Part shown: positions 42,024-50,958 of the stretch, piece by piece
Numbering within the stretch: position 1 is the stretch's first letter
Layout of the letters: every line of letters starts with the position of its first letter
DNA from: Pseudomonadota bacterium
GTDB lineage: Bacteria; Pseudomonadota; Gammaproteobacteria; Xanthomonadales; Xanthomonadaceae
DNA length: 50,958 nt
Direction: 5' to 3'
NCBI GenBank assembly: GCA_963205415.1
Contig: CAUJJS010000142.1
Coordinates: 1 to 50,958, forward strand
Translations under genes and position numbers: made by a program
The notes under the pieces: generated by a model
What the model was told of the DNA's origin: nothing
Seen by the model: the letters and a program-made list of their open reading frames with translations, nothing else
Databases searched by the model: none

Positions 42024-43412
42024 ATGGAGACTTCAACGACATTCCGTCTGAACGGCGAGACGGTGACGCTATCTGGCGTCGAGCCCACACAATCCCTGTT
42101 GCGGTGGCTGCGTGCGCGCGGCTTGAGCGGTACCAAGGAAGGCTGCGGCGATGGCGATTGCGGCGCCTGTACCGTGGTCTGGCTGGAGTGCGATCAACAG
42201 GGCGCAACGCAGTTGGTCGCGGTCAACAGTTGCCTGCTGCCGATGGGCGCATTGCCCGGCCGCGAGGTGTTGACGGTGGAAGCCGTGGCAGACGGCGATC
42301 AGCTGCATCCGGTCCAAGCCGCACTGACCGCGCACAACGGCTCCCAGTGCGGTTACTGCACGCCGGGAATCGTGATGAGTCTCTTGGCCGGTTATTGCAA
42401 CGGCGAGCTTTCCGATCACACCACCGACGGCAACCTGTGCCGTTGCACGGGCTATCGCCCGATTCGCGAGGCGACGTCGACTCTGGCCCGTCAGGCGCAA
42501 GCCAATGACCGCTTCCGCTTGCTGTTGGCCCAGACGCGAACGGCCCCGGCAGCCAGTCGCATCGGCAGTTTCCACAGCCCGGTCACACTCACCGACGCCA
42601 TCGCACTCAAGCAGCAATACCCTGAAGCCGCTTTCATCGCCGGTGCAAGCGATCTGGGCGTGAACCTGAGCCGGCATCAGGCCGTGGCGCCGGCGTTCAT
42701 TGCGCTCGATCGCATCGCCGAGCTTCAAACTTTGGTGATTGAAGCCGATCAGGTTCGTATCGGCGCGGGCGTGCCATTGACGCGCCTCGAACACGAGCTG
42801 GCTGGCCTGATTCCGGCGCTGGACGACATGCTGCCGTGGTTTGCGGCACGCCAGGTGCGCAATCGCGCCACGCTCGGCGGCAATCTCGGTTCGGCCTCAC
42901 CGATCGGCGACTTCGCGCCACTGCTGTTGGCGCTCAATGCCACGGTGCAGGTGCAGGGGCCGAATGGCTTGCGCGAGATTTCCATTGCGGATTTCTTTCT
43001 GGCCTACCGCAAGACCGCGCTGGCGCGTGACGAACTGATCGTGTCCATCCGCCTGCCACGCGCGACCACGCAGACCCAAGGTTTCTACAAGATCGCCAAA
43101 CGCCAAACCGATGACATCAGCATCGTGGCCGCGTGTTTTGCGGTCGAGCTCGATGGCGAAGGCCGTGTTCACCATGTGCGACTGGCGTTTGGTGGCGTCG
43201 CGGCAACGCCGGTGCGTGCACGCGAGGTGGAGCAGACCTTGATGGGGCAGATACTGGACACCGCCCGCATCGAGGCCACGCGCAGCGCACTGAGCGCAGC
43301 GTTCTCACCCCTGTCGGACCATCGCGCCAGTGCCGACTACCGCCGAGCCCTGTGCGGCAATCTGTTCGTGAAGTTCGCACGCGAAAAGCTCGGGTTGGAG
43401 GCAATGGCATGA
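42024..43412 (+). CDS. xdhA: Xanthine dehydrogenase small subunit (FeS/FAD)
   Basis: 462 residues. The N-terminal 2Fe-2S domain has CGDGDCGAC, the helical second cluster domain has CGYCTPG and CRCTGYRPI. The FAD domain follows (about 175-345), with FIAGASDLGVNLSRHQ and RNRATLGGNLGSASPIGDFAPLLLAL, and then the C-terminal flavoprotein domain (SIVAACFAVELD, LAFGGVAATPVRA). It passes electrons from the molybdenum subunit to NAD+. The stop overlaps the xdhB start (ATGA). Genes for purine uptake or guanine deaminase are not adjacent. Confidence 0.96.
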   Translation: METSTTFRLNGETVTLSGVEPTQSLLRWLRARGLSGTKEGCGDGDCGACTVVWLECDQQGATQLVAVNSCLLPMGALPGREVLTVEAVADGDQLHPVQAALTAHNGSQCGYCTPGIVMSLLAGYCNGELSDHTTDGNLCRCTGYRPIREATSTLARQAQANDRFRLLLAQTRTAPAASRIGSFHSPVTLTDAIALKQQYPEAAFIAGASDLGVNLSRHQAVAPAFIALDRIAELQTLVIEADQVRIGAGVPLTRLEHELAGLIPALDDMLPWFAARQVRNRATLGGNLGSASPIGDFAPLLLALNATVQVQGPNGLREISIADFFLAYRKTALARDELIVSIRLPRATTQTQGFYKIAKRQTDDISIVAACFAVELDGEGRVHHVRLAFGGVAATPVRAREVEQTLMGQILDTARIEATRSALSAAFSPLSDHRASADYRRALCGNLFVKFAREKLGLEAMA

Positions 43413-45742
43413 ATCTGCCCGATCGCAGCACTTCGGCACGAGCACCCGATGCCATGGCGCACGAGAGCGCGACTGGCCACGTCACCGGCAGCGCGATCTA
43501 CACCGACGAGCAACAGCCACCGCATGGCCAATTGAGCCTGTGGCCGGTGTGCGCCCCGCACGCCCACGCCCGCATCCTCGCCATCGACACCCACGCCGCG
43601 CAAGCCATGGCCGGCGTGGTGGCGGTACTCACCGCCAGCGACATTCCCGGCGTGAACAATTCGGGCTCGATTTTGAGCGATGAGCCGGTGATCGCCGATG
43701 ACATCGTGTCCTTCCATGGCCAATCGGTGGCTTGGATCGTGGCCGAGAGCGAAGATCAGGCCCGCGTGGCGGCCGCGAAGGTGATCGTGAGCTACGAGCC
43801 ACTGCCCACCCTCCTGACGATCGAGCAGGCGCTCGCCGCCGAGGCTTTTCACCTGCCCGAAAGTTGCATCCTGCGCGGTGAAGTGGAGAGCGCCTTGGCC
43901 GATGCGCCCGTGGTGCTCGAAGGCGAGCTCGCCATCGGTGGTCAGGAACATTTTTATCTTGAAACCCAGGCCAGTTGGGCCAGCATCGATTCGGAAGGCA
44001 TGCTGCAGGTGGTGTCCTCCACCCAACATCCCTCCGAAACCCAACAGGTCGTCGCCCATGTTCTGGGTTTGCCGCTGCATCGGGTGGTGTGTCGCAGCCT
44101 GCGCATGGGTGGCGGCTTTGGCGGCAAGGAAACCCAAGCTAATCCGTATGCGGCGGTTGCGGCCGTGGCCGCATGGAAAACCGGACGGCCGGTTCGCATC
44201 AAGCTGGAACGTGGCTTGGACATGCGCATGACCGGCAAGCGCCACGCGTTTCTCGCGCGCTGGCGCGTCGGCGCCGATCACGATGGCCGCTTGCGCGCAC
44301 TCGATGTGAGCCTGTTTGCCGAGGGCGGCTGGAGTTGCGATCTCTCGCCCGCGGTGCTGTCGCGTGCCATGGTGCACGTCGACAACGCCTATTTCTGTCC
44401 GCACGTGCGCGTGCGTGGCCACATCTGCAAAACCCACACGCCCTCCAACACCGCGTTTCGCGGTTTCGGTGGGCCGCAGGGCGTGATCTGTGGCGAGGAA
44501 GTCATCGAGCAGATCGCCCGACACCTTGGCTTGCCCGCGCACGAGGTGCGCGCACGCAACTTCTACCGTGATGGCGACACGCCCGCACGCGACACCACCC
44601 ACTACGGCCAGCGCGTGATCGACAACCTGATGCAGCCGTTGTGGGATCAGGCGCTCAGTCGCAGCGCGTTTGAAGCGCGTCGCAAACAGGCAGCCGCGTT
44701 CAATGCGCAGCACGTCCATCGCAAGCGCGGCATCGCGATCACACCGATCAAGTTCGGCATTTCCTTCAACAAGACCGAATACAACCAAGCCGGCGCACTG
44801 GTGCACATCTATACCGACGGCAGTATCCAGCTCAATCACGGCGGCACCGAGATGGGTCAGGGCCTTCATACCAAGATGCTCGGTGTGGCGGCACGTGCGC
44901 TGGGCGTGCCGATCAGCCAGATCAAGGTCACGCCCACCACCACCGACAAAGTGCCCAACACCTCGGCCACGGCCGCCAGCACCGGTTCGGATTTGAACGG
45001 CCAAGCCGTCAAAGCCGCCTGCGACACCCTGCTGGCGCGTCTGCGACCGGCGGCCGCGGCACTCTTGGGCGGCGACATCGATGACGTGGTGTTTGCCGAT
45101 GGCCACGCGCATCGGGCATCACAGCCGCATGCCCGTTGCGCTTTCGTCGACGTGGTGCAGGCGGCTTATCGGCAACGCATCAGCCTTTCGGCAAGCGGCT
45201 ACTACGCGACCCCCGGTTTGTCCTGGGACCCGCAAACCGGCCAAGGCCATCCCTTTTTCTACTTCGCCTTCGGGGCTGCCGTGAGCGAGGTGGAGGTGGA
45301 TGGCGACACCGGCGTGCATCGCTTGTTGCGCGTGGACATCCTGCACGACGTGGGGACATCGCTGAATCCTGCGATTGATCGCGGCCAGATCGAAGGTGGA
45401 TTCGTGCAAGGCTTGGGTTGGTTGACCTGCGAGGAGCTGCGCTTTGGCGACGACGGGCGCCTGCTGACCGATTCGCCCAGCACCTACAAGATCCCGACCT
45501 TGGGCGATGTGCCCGAGGATTTTCGCGTGGATCTGTACGCACGCACACACACGCCCAGCGTCGATGTCATCTACGGCAGCAAGGCGGTGGGCGAGCCGCC
45601 CCTGATGCTGGCCATTTCCGCACGCGAGGCGTTGCGTGAAGCCATTGCCGCTTTCGGTTCCAAACCCCGCCGAGTGCCACTGGCCAGCCCAGCCACGCCC
45701 GAGGCGATCTTCAATGCGATCCACGCGGTGCGACGTGGATGA
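43409..45742 (+). CDS. xdhB: Xanthine dehydrogenase molybdenum-binding subunit
   Basis: 777 residues, the usual length of XdhB. It starts with the conserved AHESATGHVTGSAIYTDE. Moco-binding and catalytic segments are visible: GGGFGGKETQ, NTAFRGFGGPQGV with the Arg used for substrate positioning, GGTEMGQGLHTKM, and near the end GSKAVGEPPLMLAISAREALREAI, where the Glu of GEPP is the catalytic base. It oxidises hypoxanthine and xanthine to urate. The 3' end overlaps the xdhC start by eight bases. Confidence 0.96.
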   Translation: MNLPDRSTSARAPDAMAHESATGHVTGSAIYTDEQQPPHGQLSLWPVCAPHAHARILAIDTHAAQAMAGVVAVLTASDIPGVNNSGSILSDEPVIADDIVSFHGQSVAWIVAESEDQARVAAAKVIVSYEPLPTLLTIEQALAAEAFHLPESCILRGEVESALADAPVVLEGELAIGGQEHFYLETQASWASIDSEGMLQVVSSTQHPSETQQVVAHVLGLPLHRVVCRSLRMGGGFGGKETQANPYAAVAAVAAWKTGRPVRIKLERGLDMRMTGKRHAFLARWRVGADHDGRLRALDVSLFAEGGWSCDLSPAVLSRAMVHVDNAYFCPHVRVRGHICKTHTPSNTAFRGFGGPQGVICGEEVIEQIARHLGLPAHEVRARNFYRDGDTPARDTTHYGQRVIDNLMQPLWDQALSRSAFEARRKQAAAFNAQHVHRKRGIAITPIKFGISFNKTEYNQAGALVHIYTDGSIQLNHGGTEMGQGLHTKMLGVAARALGVPISQIKVTPTTTDKVPNTSATAASTGSDLNGQAVKAACDTLLARLRPAAAALLGGDIDDVVFADGHAHRASQPHARCAFVDVVQAAYRQRISLSASGYYATPGLSWDPQTGQGHPFFYFAFGAAVSEVEVDGDTGVHRLLRVDILHDVGTSLNPAIDRGQIEGGFVQGLGWLTCEELRFGDDGRLLTDSPSTYKIPTLGDVPEDFRVDLYARTHTPSVDVIYGSKAVGEPPLMLAISAREALREAIAAFGSKPRRVPLASPATPEAIFNAIHAVRRG

Positions 45743-46619
45743 GGGCCTCATCGCGCAACTGGCACACGCACTGGAAGCCAATCGCCCGGTCGTTCTGGCC
45801 AGTGTCCTCGAAACCCACGGTTCCACGCCGCGCCAGCGCGGCGCGAGGATGTTGATCGAAGTCGACTGCATCCACGCCAGCGTCGGTGGCGGCGCGATGG
45901 AAGCGCAGGTGGTCGCCGCTGCACGGTCGATGCTGGCCCTGAGCACGGATGTCGAGGAACTCCAGATCGCACTGGATGGCCGCATCGGCTCCGCGGGCGT
46001 CTGCGGCGGTGGCATGCGCTTGGCCTTGCGCCGTTGGCATGGCGCCACGATGGCGAAGCGCGCACGCGCCCTGGCGGATGCCTTGGCGCAAGGCAAAAGC
46101 GCGCATTTGAGCGCCGATGAGTTGGGCGCCGACACCCCAGATGCGCGCGCGCTGGTTCCCCGCTCACGCCTGTTGATCGTCGGCGCCGGCCATTGCGGAC
46201 AGGCTTTGGCGCAGTTGGCTCAATGGCTGGATTTTGAGGTTCTGGTGGCCGACTCGCGAGCCGAGTGCTTCGCGCCGGGCCGATTCGGACAAGCACAGTG
46301 TCTCGATGGCAGCGCTGACAGCCTGCACGATGCCTGTGCGACCCCGCGTGCGCTGTTCATCGTGCTCTTGAGCCGCGACTACCCCACCGATGTCGCGGCA
46401 CTCGATGCCTTGGCCGGAACGCCGTGCGCCTTCATCGGCATGATGGGAAGTCAACGCCGCGTGCAGCAGGTGCGCCAAGCCTTGCCGCAACATGCAGCCT
46501 GGCTGGAAAGCCTGATTGCGCCGATCGGTCTTGAGATCGGCCACCAAACCCCGCACGAGATCGCGGTCAGCATCTTGGCCCAGCTCATCGCCAGGCGTCG
46601 TGCCCTGGCTTCAAGATGA
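45735..46619 (+). CDS. xdhC: Xanthine dehydrogenase accessory protein XdhC
   Basis: 294 residues from a GTG at 45735 (MDEGLIAQLAHALEANRPVVLASVLETHGSTPR); an ATG at 45714 would add seven residues. The N-terminal CoxI/XdhC domain has GSTPRQRGARMLIE, SVGGGAMEAQV and GVCGGGMRLAL with its conserved Cys. The C-terminal Rossmann domain has LLIVGAGHCGQALAQLAQWLDFEVLVAD and FIGMMGSQRRVQQV. XdhC binds the molybdenum cofactor, oversees its sulfuration and delivers it to XdhB. The gene ends convergent with the DUF4124 gene, overlapping it by nine bases. Confidence 0.93.
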   Translation: MDEGLIAQLAHALEANRPVVLASVLETHGSTPRQRGARMLIEVDCIHASVGGGAMEAQVVAAARSMLALSTDVEELQIALDGRIGSAGVCGGGMRLALRRWHGATMAKRARALADALAQGKSAHLSADELGADTPDARALVPRSRLLIVGAGHCGQALAQLAQWLDFEVLVADSRAECFAPGRFGQAQCLDGSADSLHDACATPRALFIVLLSRDYPTDVAALDALAGTPCAFIGMMGSQRRVQQVRQALPQHAAWLESLIAPIGLEIGHQTPHEIAVSILAQLIARRRALASR

Positions 46620-47273
46620 GCGTTCTGCGGCCTTCTCGGCTTCGGCAGCCTTGAGCTCGCGGTAGCGACTGAGGGTCTTTTCGTGCTCGTCCGTCAGTAG
46701 CTTTTTTTCGTTCTCGCGTTTTTGCAAATAGCCGCGCTGTTCATCGACCTGCGAGCGCGCGAGCTTGATCGAATCGCGTACCGCCACCGGCACGGGTTTG
46801 CCGTTGCGTTCCAGATCGGCGGCGTGTTCGAGCAACTCACCGAGGCTTTTCTCCTGACTGCGAATGCCGACTTGGGCCGATACGATGCTTTGCTCGATCA
46901 AGTCGAAACGCTCGCGGTAGGCGCGCTCCAAGTCCGCTTCTGTCGGGTAGGAACCGATCAGCACTGAGTCCATCTTGGCCTGTTCCTCGGCGGCGGCACG
47001 TTCGGTTGCAAGACGCGCCTGTTCGGCATCGTAGGCGACTTTTTCTTCCGGTGTCAGCGCCCGCTCGGTGGTCTTGACGGCCATGCCAAGGTCATTGAGT
47101 TCTTCCTGCTTGTCCTGAACCGCCTCGGCCGGCAAGGAGTCGGTGTAATGCACCTTGCCCTCGGCATCGGTCCAGCGGTACAGCTTGCGTTGCGCTTGGG
47201 CATCAGGTGACAGCGTCGCCAGCGCGAAGGCCAGCAGCGCAAACACGAGTGGAAGCCTGATGGAAGGTGTCAT
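46611..47273 (-). CDS. Exported DUF4124 protein with coiled coils
   Basis: 220 residues from the ATG at 47273, with GGGAGA six bases upstream. A signal peptide (MTPSIRLPLVFALLAFALATLSPDAQA) is followed by a DUF4124 unit: QRKLYRWTDAEGKVHYTDSLP. The rest is highly charged and helical (EEKVAYDAEQARLATERAAAEE; KRENEKKLLTDEHEKTLSRYRELKAAEAEKAAE), probably coiled coil. DUF4124 proteins are common periplasmic proteins in this bacterial group and their role is not known. It is 35 bases downstream of pyrE on the same strand. Confidence 0.9.
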   Translation of the reverse strand: MTPSIRLPLVFALLAFALATLSPDAQAQRKLYRWTDAEGKVHYTDSLPAEAVQDKQEELNDLGMAVKTTERALTPEEKVAYDAEQARLATERAAAEEQAKMDSVLIGSYPTEADLERAYRERFDLIEQSIVSAQVGIRSQEKSLGELLEHAADLERNGKPVPVAVRDSIKLARSQVDEQRGYLQKRENEKKLLTDEHEKTLSRYRELKAAEAEKAAERSS

Positions 47274-47308
47274 AAATTTCTCCCTTGAGCCCGAAGTCCT
47301 GCCGGCAA

Positions 47309-47950
47309 TCACGTCACCCCATACTGGGCACGATACGCGAGCAATCGCGCTTGCTGTGCGGCCAGTGCAGGATCGTCCGCAGTATAGGTCAGCAAATCCG
47401 CCAGCTTTGCGATGGACACCACGGGCAGGCCATGAGTTCGGGTTATTTCCTCAGTCGCAGACAGCCCGGATTCACCCCGTTCCTGCCGGTCCAGTGCCAC
47501 CAACACACCGCAGACCTCGGCACCCGAATCACGGATCAAGGTGATCGACTCACGCACCGCGGTTCCGGCCGTGATCACGTCATCGACGATCAGCACTCGG
47601 CCACGCAAGGGCGCACCGATCAGGCTTCCGCCTTCACCGTGGCCCTTGGCCTCCTTGCGGTTGAAGGCCAAGGGCACATCCCGCCCCTTGTGCGCCAAGG
47701 CAATCGCCACCGCGGTCGCCAGCGGGATGCCCTTGTAGGCCGGGCCAAACAGCATGTCGAAATCGAGCTTGGCGGCGATCAATGCCTCGGCGTAGCAGTC
47801 TCCCAAGGCCGCCATCGCAGCGCCATGGTCGAAACGTCCGGCATTGAAGAAATAGGGGCTTTGTCGACCCGACTTGAGGGTGAAGTCGCCAAAGCGCAGC
47901 GCCTGACAGTGCAAGGCAAGGTCGAGAAAACGTCGTTGGTGTTCGAGCAT
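47309..47950 (-). CDS. pyrE: Orotate phosphoribosyltransferase
   Basis: 213 residues from the ATG at 47950 ([38 protein letters not shown]), the same length as E. coli PyrE. The PRPP-binding motif [16 protein letters not shown] and the [13 protein letters not shown] flexible loop with its catalytic Lys are present, as is [10 protein letters not shown]. It makes OMP from orotate and PRPP in pyrimidine synthesis. Its start is two bases from the stop of the HD-like gene upstream. Confidence 0.97.
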   Translation of the reverse strand: MLEHQRRFLDLALHCQALRFGDFTLKSGRQSPYFFNAGRFDHGAAMAALGDCYAEALIAAKLDFDMLFGPAYKGIPLATAVAIALAHKGRDVPLAFNRKEAKGHGEGGSLIGAPLRGRVLIVDDVITAGTAVRESITLIRDSGAEVCGVLVALDRQERGESGLSATEEITRTHGLPVVSIAKLADLLTYTADDPALAAQQARLLAYRAQYGVT

Positions 47951-47952
47951 GG

Positions 47953-49014
47953 TCAATTTGCGTGGCGCAGCGCCAGATGGGCAAAACTTCGGATGACATC
48001 GATGCCGCGGTGCGTCGGCCCGACGCCAGCGGCGAAGGTCGCTGTCAATTCTTTCACCAAACTGCGAAGGGCCTCGGCGTTGTTGGCCTTGCCCTCGGCG
48101 AAGGTTCGGCTTCCAACCTCGGAACAGAATCGATGCAGATCGAAGAAGAAGCGCTCCTGACCGACGGTGAGAAATGCCAGACAGGGCGCGGCTGACTCGG
48201 GCGATTCCAGCGACCGTCCCGCACGCATCTCGCGTTCTTCGCACAGGCGGATGGAGCTGGCGACCAACTCCAGCAACGGCTCGGAGACATTGGCGGTATC
48301 GAGGTCCGAGGCGATTTGTGCCAGCGCCAAGGCGTGCACGGTGATCGGATCGGAGCGCCATCCCGGCTCGGTCTCGTCCAAGCATTCGTGCAAGTGCGGC
48401 GCCAGTGGCCCGCCGCGCGCGGCCAATTCCGCGGTGTTGCTGCGGCTGTCCGGTGCCAAGGGCCGCGCGTCGAAGGTGGATCCGGCGATGGCCAGTTCCA
48501 GAGTGCGGAACAGCCACGCATCATCAGTCTCATCGAAACCGGCAATGGCAAGAATTCGAACCGTCTCATCAATACTCGCCGCCTCGTTGGCGCCCATCAG
48601 CGCGCCGGTCTCGCCACTTTCGCGCTGCCGCAGGTCATGACAAGCCGAAAACAAGGCCAAGGCAATCCGATCCCGGCCATCGAGCGTGGTGCCCGCCTCG
48701 CACACCAATCGTTCCAAGCGGCCATCAAGCAGTTCCAGCGCGTGGTTCTCGTTGTGATAGGCGTGATAGTCCTCGCCCCAGCTGCCATAGCGCAAACCCA
48801 TGCGCGCCAGCGCCATTCGCAAAGCCGTATTGGCACGCGTTGCGTCGTGCTGGATCTGCACGCCAAATGTCGCGACCAACTCGTGCTGCCAACGCATCAA
48901 CCAAGGCAAAAGCTCCGGACGACGCGAGAACAGCAGGGCGGCTGCCGCATCGGCGTCGGGCAACGCCACTTCGATTGCATCGGCGGGGTACTGCGGTAGC
49001 CTCTGCCTGCACAC
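47953..49014 (-). CDS. Uncharacterised protein, possibly HD-type phosphohydrolase
   Basis: About 353 residues from a GTG at 49014; the frame is open to an ATG at 49092 and another GTG lies at 48969, so the start is uncertain. The centre has [17 protein letters not shown] and, about 35 residues on, [16 protein letters not shown]. This spacing of YHNxxH and HD recalls HD-superfamily phosphohydrolases and cyclic-nucleotide phosphodiesterases. Later acidic residues ([30 protein letters not shown]) could supply the remaining metal ligand. There are no membrane segments. It appears co-transcribed with pyrE. The family is not one I can name with confidence. Confidence 0.7.
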   Translation of the reverse strand: MCRQRLPQYPADAIEVALPDADAAAALLFSRRPELLPWLMRWQHELVATFGVQIQHDATRANTALRMALARMGLRYGSWGEDYHAYHNENHALELLDGRLERLVCEAGTTLDGRDRIALALFSACHDLRQRESGETGALMGANEAASIDETVRILAIAGFDETDDAWLFRTLELAIAGSTFDARPLAPDSRSNTAELAARGGPLAPHLHECLDETEPGWRSDPITVHALALAQIASDLDTANVSEPLLELVASSIRLCEEREMRAGRSLESPESAAPCLAFLTVGQERFFFDLHRFCSEVGSRTFAEGKANNAEALRSLVKELTATFAAGVGPTHRGIDVIRSFAHLALRHAN

Positions 49015-49152
49015 GTGCGCATGACCTGCGAAAGCCCAATCGGCCCATGCCCATGAGTATACGCATGTGCGGCGAGGCTGCGAACCGGCCATACCTTGGC
49101 AAGGCGCCGTTCGCCGGCTAAGGTGCGCGTTCTTTTTTGCACGACCATCGCC

Positions 49153-49800
49153 ATGGCCCAGTCACCCTCACAGACCCCGAGCACCAGCACCCCGCGCCCG
49201 TCGCTTGGCCCTTTGTCTTGGCTGATTTTCAGCTCGCGCTGGTTGCAATTGCCGCTGTATCTGGGCTTGATCGTGGCGCAGTGCGTCTACGTCTATCTGT
49301 TCGCTCAGGAGCTATGGCACCTCTTGCACGATGCGCCAACGCTGGGTGAGCAGCAGATCATGCTGATCGTGCTGGGCCTGATCGATGTGGTGATGATCTC
49401 CAACCTCTTGGTGATGGTGATCGTGGGTGGCTATGAAACCTTCGTTTCACGTCTACGCCTCAACGGCCACCCCGATCAGCCGGAATGGTTGAGCCACGTC
49501 AATGCCTCGGTGCTGAAGGTGAAGCTGGCGATGGCGATCATCGGCATCTCCTCGATCCACCTGCTCAAGACCTTCATCGCCGCCGGCACCTTGAATGGCC
49601 TGCCGTTCTGCCCACCGGAAATGTTGGCCAAGGCCGCCGCCAACGCCGGCGTGGACCGCTGCGCCACGCTCACTGCCGATGGCGTGCTGTGGCAGACCAT
49701 CATCCATGTGGTCTTCATTCTTTCGGCCATCGGCATCGCCTGGACCGACCGCCTGATGAACGGCGGCGTGCCGCGAAGCCACCCGCAGAGCCATTCCTGA
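49153..49800 (+). CDS. UPF0114 (YqhA) family membrane protein
   Basis: 215 residues from the ATG at 49153 (MAQSPSQ). After a Ser/Thr/Pro-rich start come four hydrophobic segments and the family marks SSRWLQLPLYLGLIVAQCVYVYLFAQELWHL, IDVVMISNLLVMVIVGGYETFVS and LKVKLAMAIIGISSIHLLKTFI. The C-terminal helix is followed by AWTDRLM. The family is widespread in the inner membrane and its activity is not known. It is divergent from the HD-like gene and converges on the AEC transporter with a 3-base gap. The end is longer than in E. coli YqhA, with an inserted loop carrying two Cys (FCPPEM, DRCATL). Confidence 0.9.
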   Translation: MAQSPSQTPSTSTPRPSLGPLSWLIFSSRWLQLPLYLGLIVAQCVYVYLFAQELWHLLHDAPTLGEQQIMLIVLGLIDVVMISNLLVMVIVGGYETFVSRLRLNGHPDQPEWLSHVNASVLKVKLAMAIIGISSIHLLKTFIAAGTLNGLPFCPPEMLAKAAANAGVDRCATLTADGVLWQTIIHVVFILSAIGIAWTDRLMNGGVPRSHPQSHS

Positions 49801-49803
49801 TTC

Positions 49804-50724
49804 TCAGCTACCGGCAAAGTAGCGCAGCAGCGCATCCCAGGCCGGCAAAGAGAGCAGCGAAAACAGCAAGCTGTAACCCACCATCGCCGCGGCGAAGGTG
49901 GGTGCCAGGCGATGCGAAATCGCCAAGGCGCCGGCCGTGATCATGCTCGGCATGGCGGTTTCCAGCACGATTGCGTCGGCCATCAGCGCGGGCAGACCAA
50001 ACAGCTTCACCCACGCCAAAGCCAACACCGGCATCACGATCAGTTTCAGGGCCAAACCCACCCCCAGCGGCTTCAAGGCATCACGCGGCAGGCGAAATTT
50101 CACCTGTAGGCCCACCGCCAAGGCCACGATCGGCAACAAGGCATCGGACAGGCGTTGCAACACGCCATCGAGCAGGGCCGGTGGCTGTGCCGGAAAAATG
50201 GTCAAAGCCAACAGCAAGGCGATGAAGGGTGGAAAGCGCACGATCCGTCGCAACAACATGCCCACGCTCGGCGCGGCCTCGCCGCTGTAGCGCGCCAGCA
50301 CGATCAATCCATAGGTGGACAGGATCAGAAAGGCGCCGAATTGATCGTAGATCACCGCATAGGGCAGAGCCTGCTCGCCTCGCATGGCTTCCACCAGCGG
50401 ATAGCCCAAGTACGAGGTGTTGCCCAAGGGCACCGCCAGCAACAGCACGGCAGTCACCTCGCGACTCCAGCCAAAGCTGCGCGCCAGCAACAACACCAGC
50501 CCCACTGCGATCGCGCCCAAGCCCCACGGCACCGCAGCCACGGCGAAGATTTCCGGGCCGATCTCCAGTTTCGAACCGTAACGCAGCACTGCCGCCGACA
50601 GGCAGATGTACAGCGCGAACTGGTTCAGCACCTCGGCGGCGTTGTCGGGAAATTGACGGGTACGGGCACACAGCTTGCCCAGCCCCAGCATCAGGAGGAT
50701 CAGAAAAAAGGCATCGAAGGTCAT
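49804..50724 (-). CDS. AEC (auxin efflux carrier) family transporter
   Basis: 306 residues with about ten membrane helices in the two-times-five arrangement of the family. Visible marks are LLMLGLGKLCARTRQFPDNAAEVLNQFALYICLSAAVL at the start, VPLGNTSYLGYPLVEAMRG in the middle, LSDALLPIVALAVGLQVKF, and ETAMPSMITAGALAISHRLAP near the end. Bacterial members carry small organic acids such as malate or malonate, or amino-acid derivatives; the substrate here is not known. No metabolic gene next to it gives a hint. Confidence 0.92.
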   Translation of the reverse strand: MTFDAFFLILLMLGLGKLCARTRQFPDNAAEVLNQFALYICLSAAVLRYGSKLEIGPEIFAVAAVPWGLGAIAVGLVLLLARSFGWSREVTAVLLLAVPLGNTSYLGYPLVEAMRGEQALPYAVIYDQFGAFLILSTYGLIVLARYSGEAAPSVGMLLRRIVRFPPFIALLLALTIFPAQPPALLDGVLQRLSDALLPIVALAVGLQVKFRLPRDALKPLGVGLALKLIVMPVLALAWVKLFGLPALMADAIVLETAMPSMITAGALAISHRLAPTFAAAMVGYSLLFSLLSLPAWDALLRYFAGS

Positions 50725-50878
50725 GCGCCCAGCCTAGCCGATTGGCCATGAACTGAGCAGGGCGTGAAGGTCACGACGCCGGCGCGTTGAGCAACCGGGT
50801 CATGCAGGATGCTGTTCAGCTTGCTGCACCTAAGTTAGCCATGCACGCGGCGCGGGCCGCCTTGACTCAGGAATGACG
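50725..50878. other. Divergent gap before the last gene
   Basis: About 150 bases between the AEC transporter and the last, plus-strand gene. No strong promoter, hairpin or repeat could be singled out. Confidence 0.4.
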
Positions 50879-50958
50879 ATGTACGCACCGACTTCATCTC
50901 GCTTGACCATAATCGCTGCCGTCCTCATGACGGGCCTTGTTGCAGCCTGTCAGCCGAG
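50879..50958 (+). CDS. Lipoprotein, N-terminal fragment cut by the window end
   Basis: The frame runs to the last base. The ATG at 50879 is preferred because AGGA at 50869-50872 lies six bases before it; the ATG at 50873 is too close to that site. The 26 visible residues form a lipoprotein signal: a basic start, IIAAVLMTGLVAAC with lipobox VAAC, then QP. Nothing of the mature protein is visible. Confidence 0.75.
   Translation, partial: MYAPTSSRLTIIAAVLMTGLVAACQP

Noticed and set aside
40921..42051. Open frame of 376 codons covering the lipoprotein methyltransferase gene
   Set aside because: Arg/Ser-rich shadow in another frame; the real gene has a ribosome site, lipobox and fold motifs.

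Overview
The window is GC-rich, densely coded chromosomal DNA from a gammaproteobacterium, most likely order Lysobacterales (Xanthomonadales). Pointers are the run lptM-dapF-DUF484-xerC-hslV-hslU-DUF971, the HslV N-terminal extension ending [11 protein letters not shown], aceK, plsB, Hsp33, DesK/DesR-type regulation and many small lipoproteins. No rRNA, tRNA, CRISPR array, phage or intact insertion sequence was seen. The placement is by gene content and protein flavour only.

Layout. 1-4445: the tail of a hemolysin III protein, an ECF sigma factor with its probable anti-sigma partner, a GtrB-like glycosyltransferase, mtgA and hslO. 4452-15464: a GAF/GGDEF/EAL protein, an exported beta-rich protein behind a good sigma-70 promoter, plsB, a lipoprotein, an e(P4)-type acid phosphatase and rep. 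15788-22346: a GH20 hexosaminidase, an ABC exporter plus DesK/DesR-like two-component operon, a gene-poor patch of nested repeats (21012-21602) ending in a relic of an RHS protein, then a Sel1-repeat protein. 22424-34231 (minus strand): lipoprotein, hydrolase, M1 aminopeptidase, Ser/Thr kinase with ECF sigma factor, DUF971, hslU, hslV, xerC, DUF484, dapF and the tiny lptM. Several of these join by 4-base start/stop overlaps. 34272-36056: a membrane protein, an orphan HPt protein and a DUF937 protein.

The standout is 36376-39131. A 72-residue protein looks like a split-borosin RiPP precursor: a helical binding domain followed by a short hydrophobic tail, closely resembling SonA of Shewanella. 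Fourteen bases downstream is an 840-residue protein whose last 250 residues are a borosin-type alpha-N-methyltransferase (SonM/OphMA-like). That enzyme is fused to a signal peptide, periplasmic TPR-like repeats, a transmembrane helix and an intact GGDEF diguanylate cyclase domain. This would tie backbone N-methylation of a peptide to an envelope sensor and to cyclic di-GMP. I know of no described system with this architecture.

39199-50958 holds aceK, a lipoprotein with a methyltransferase fold, xdhABC, a DUF4124 protein, pyrE, a possible HD-type protein, a UPF0114 membrane protein, an AEC transporter and the start of another lipoprotein. Functions come from motifs and remembered family features; no database search was run.
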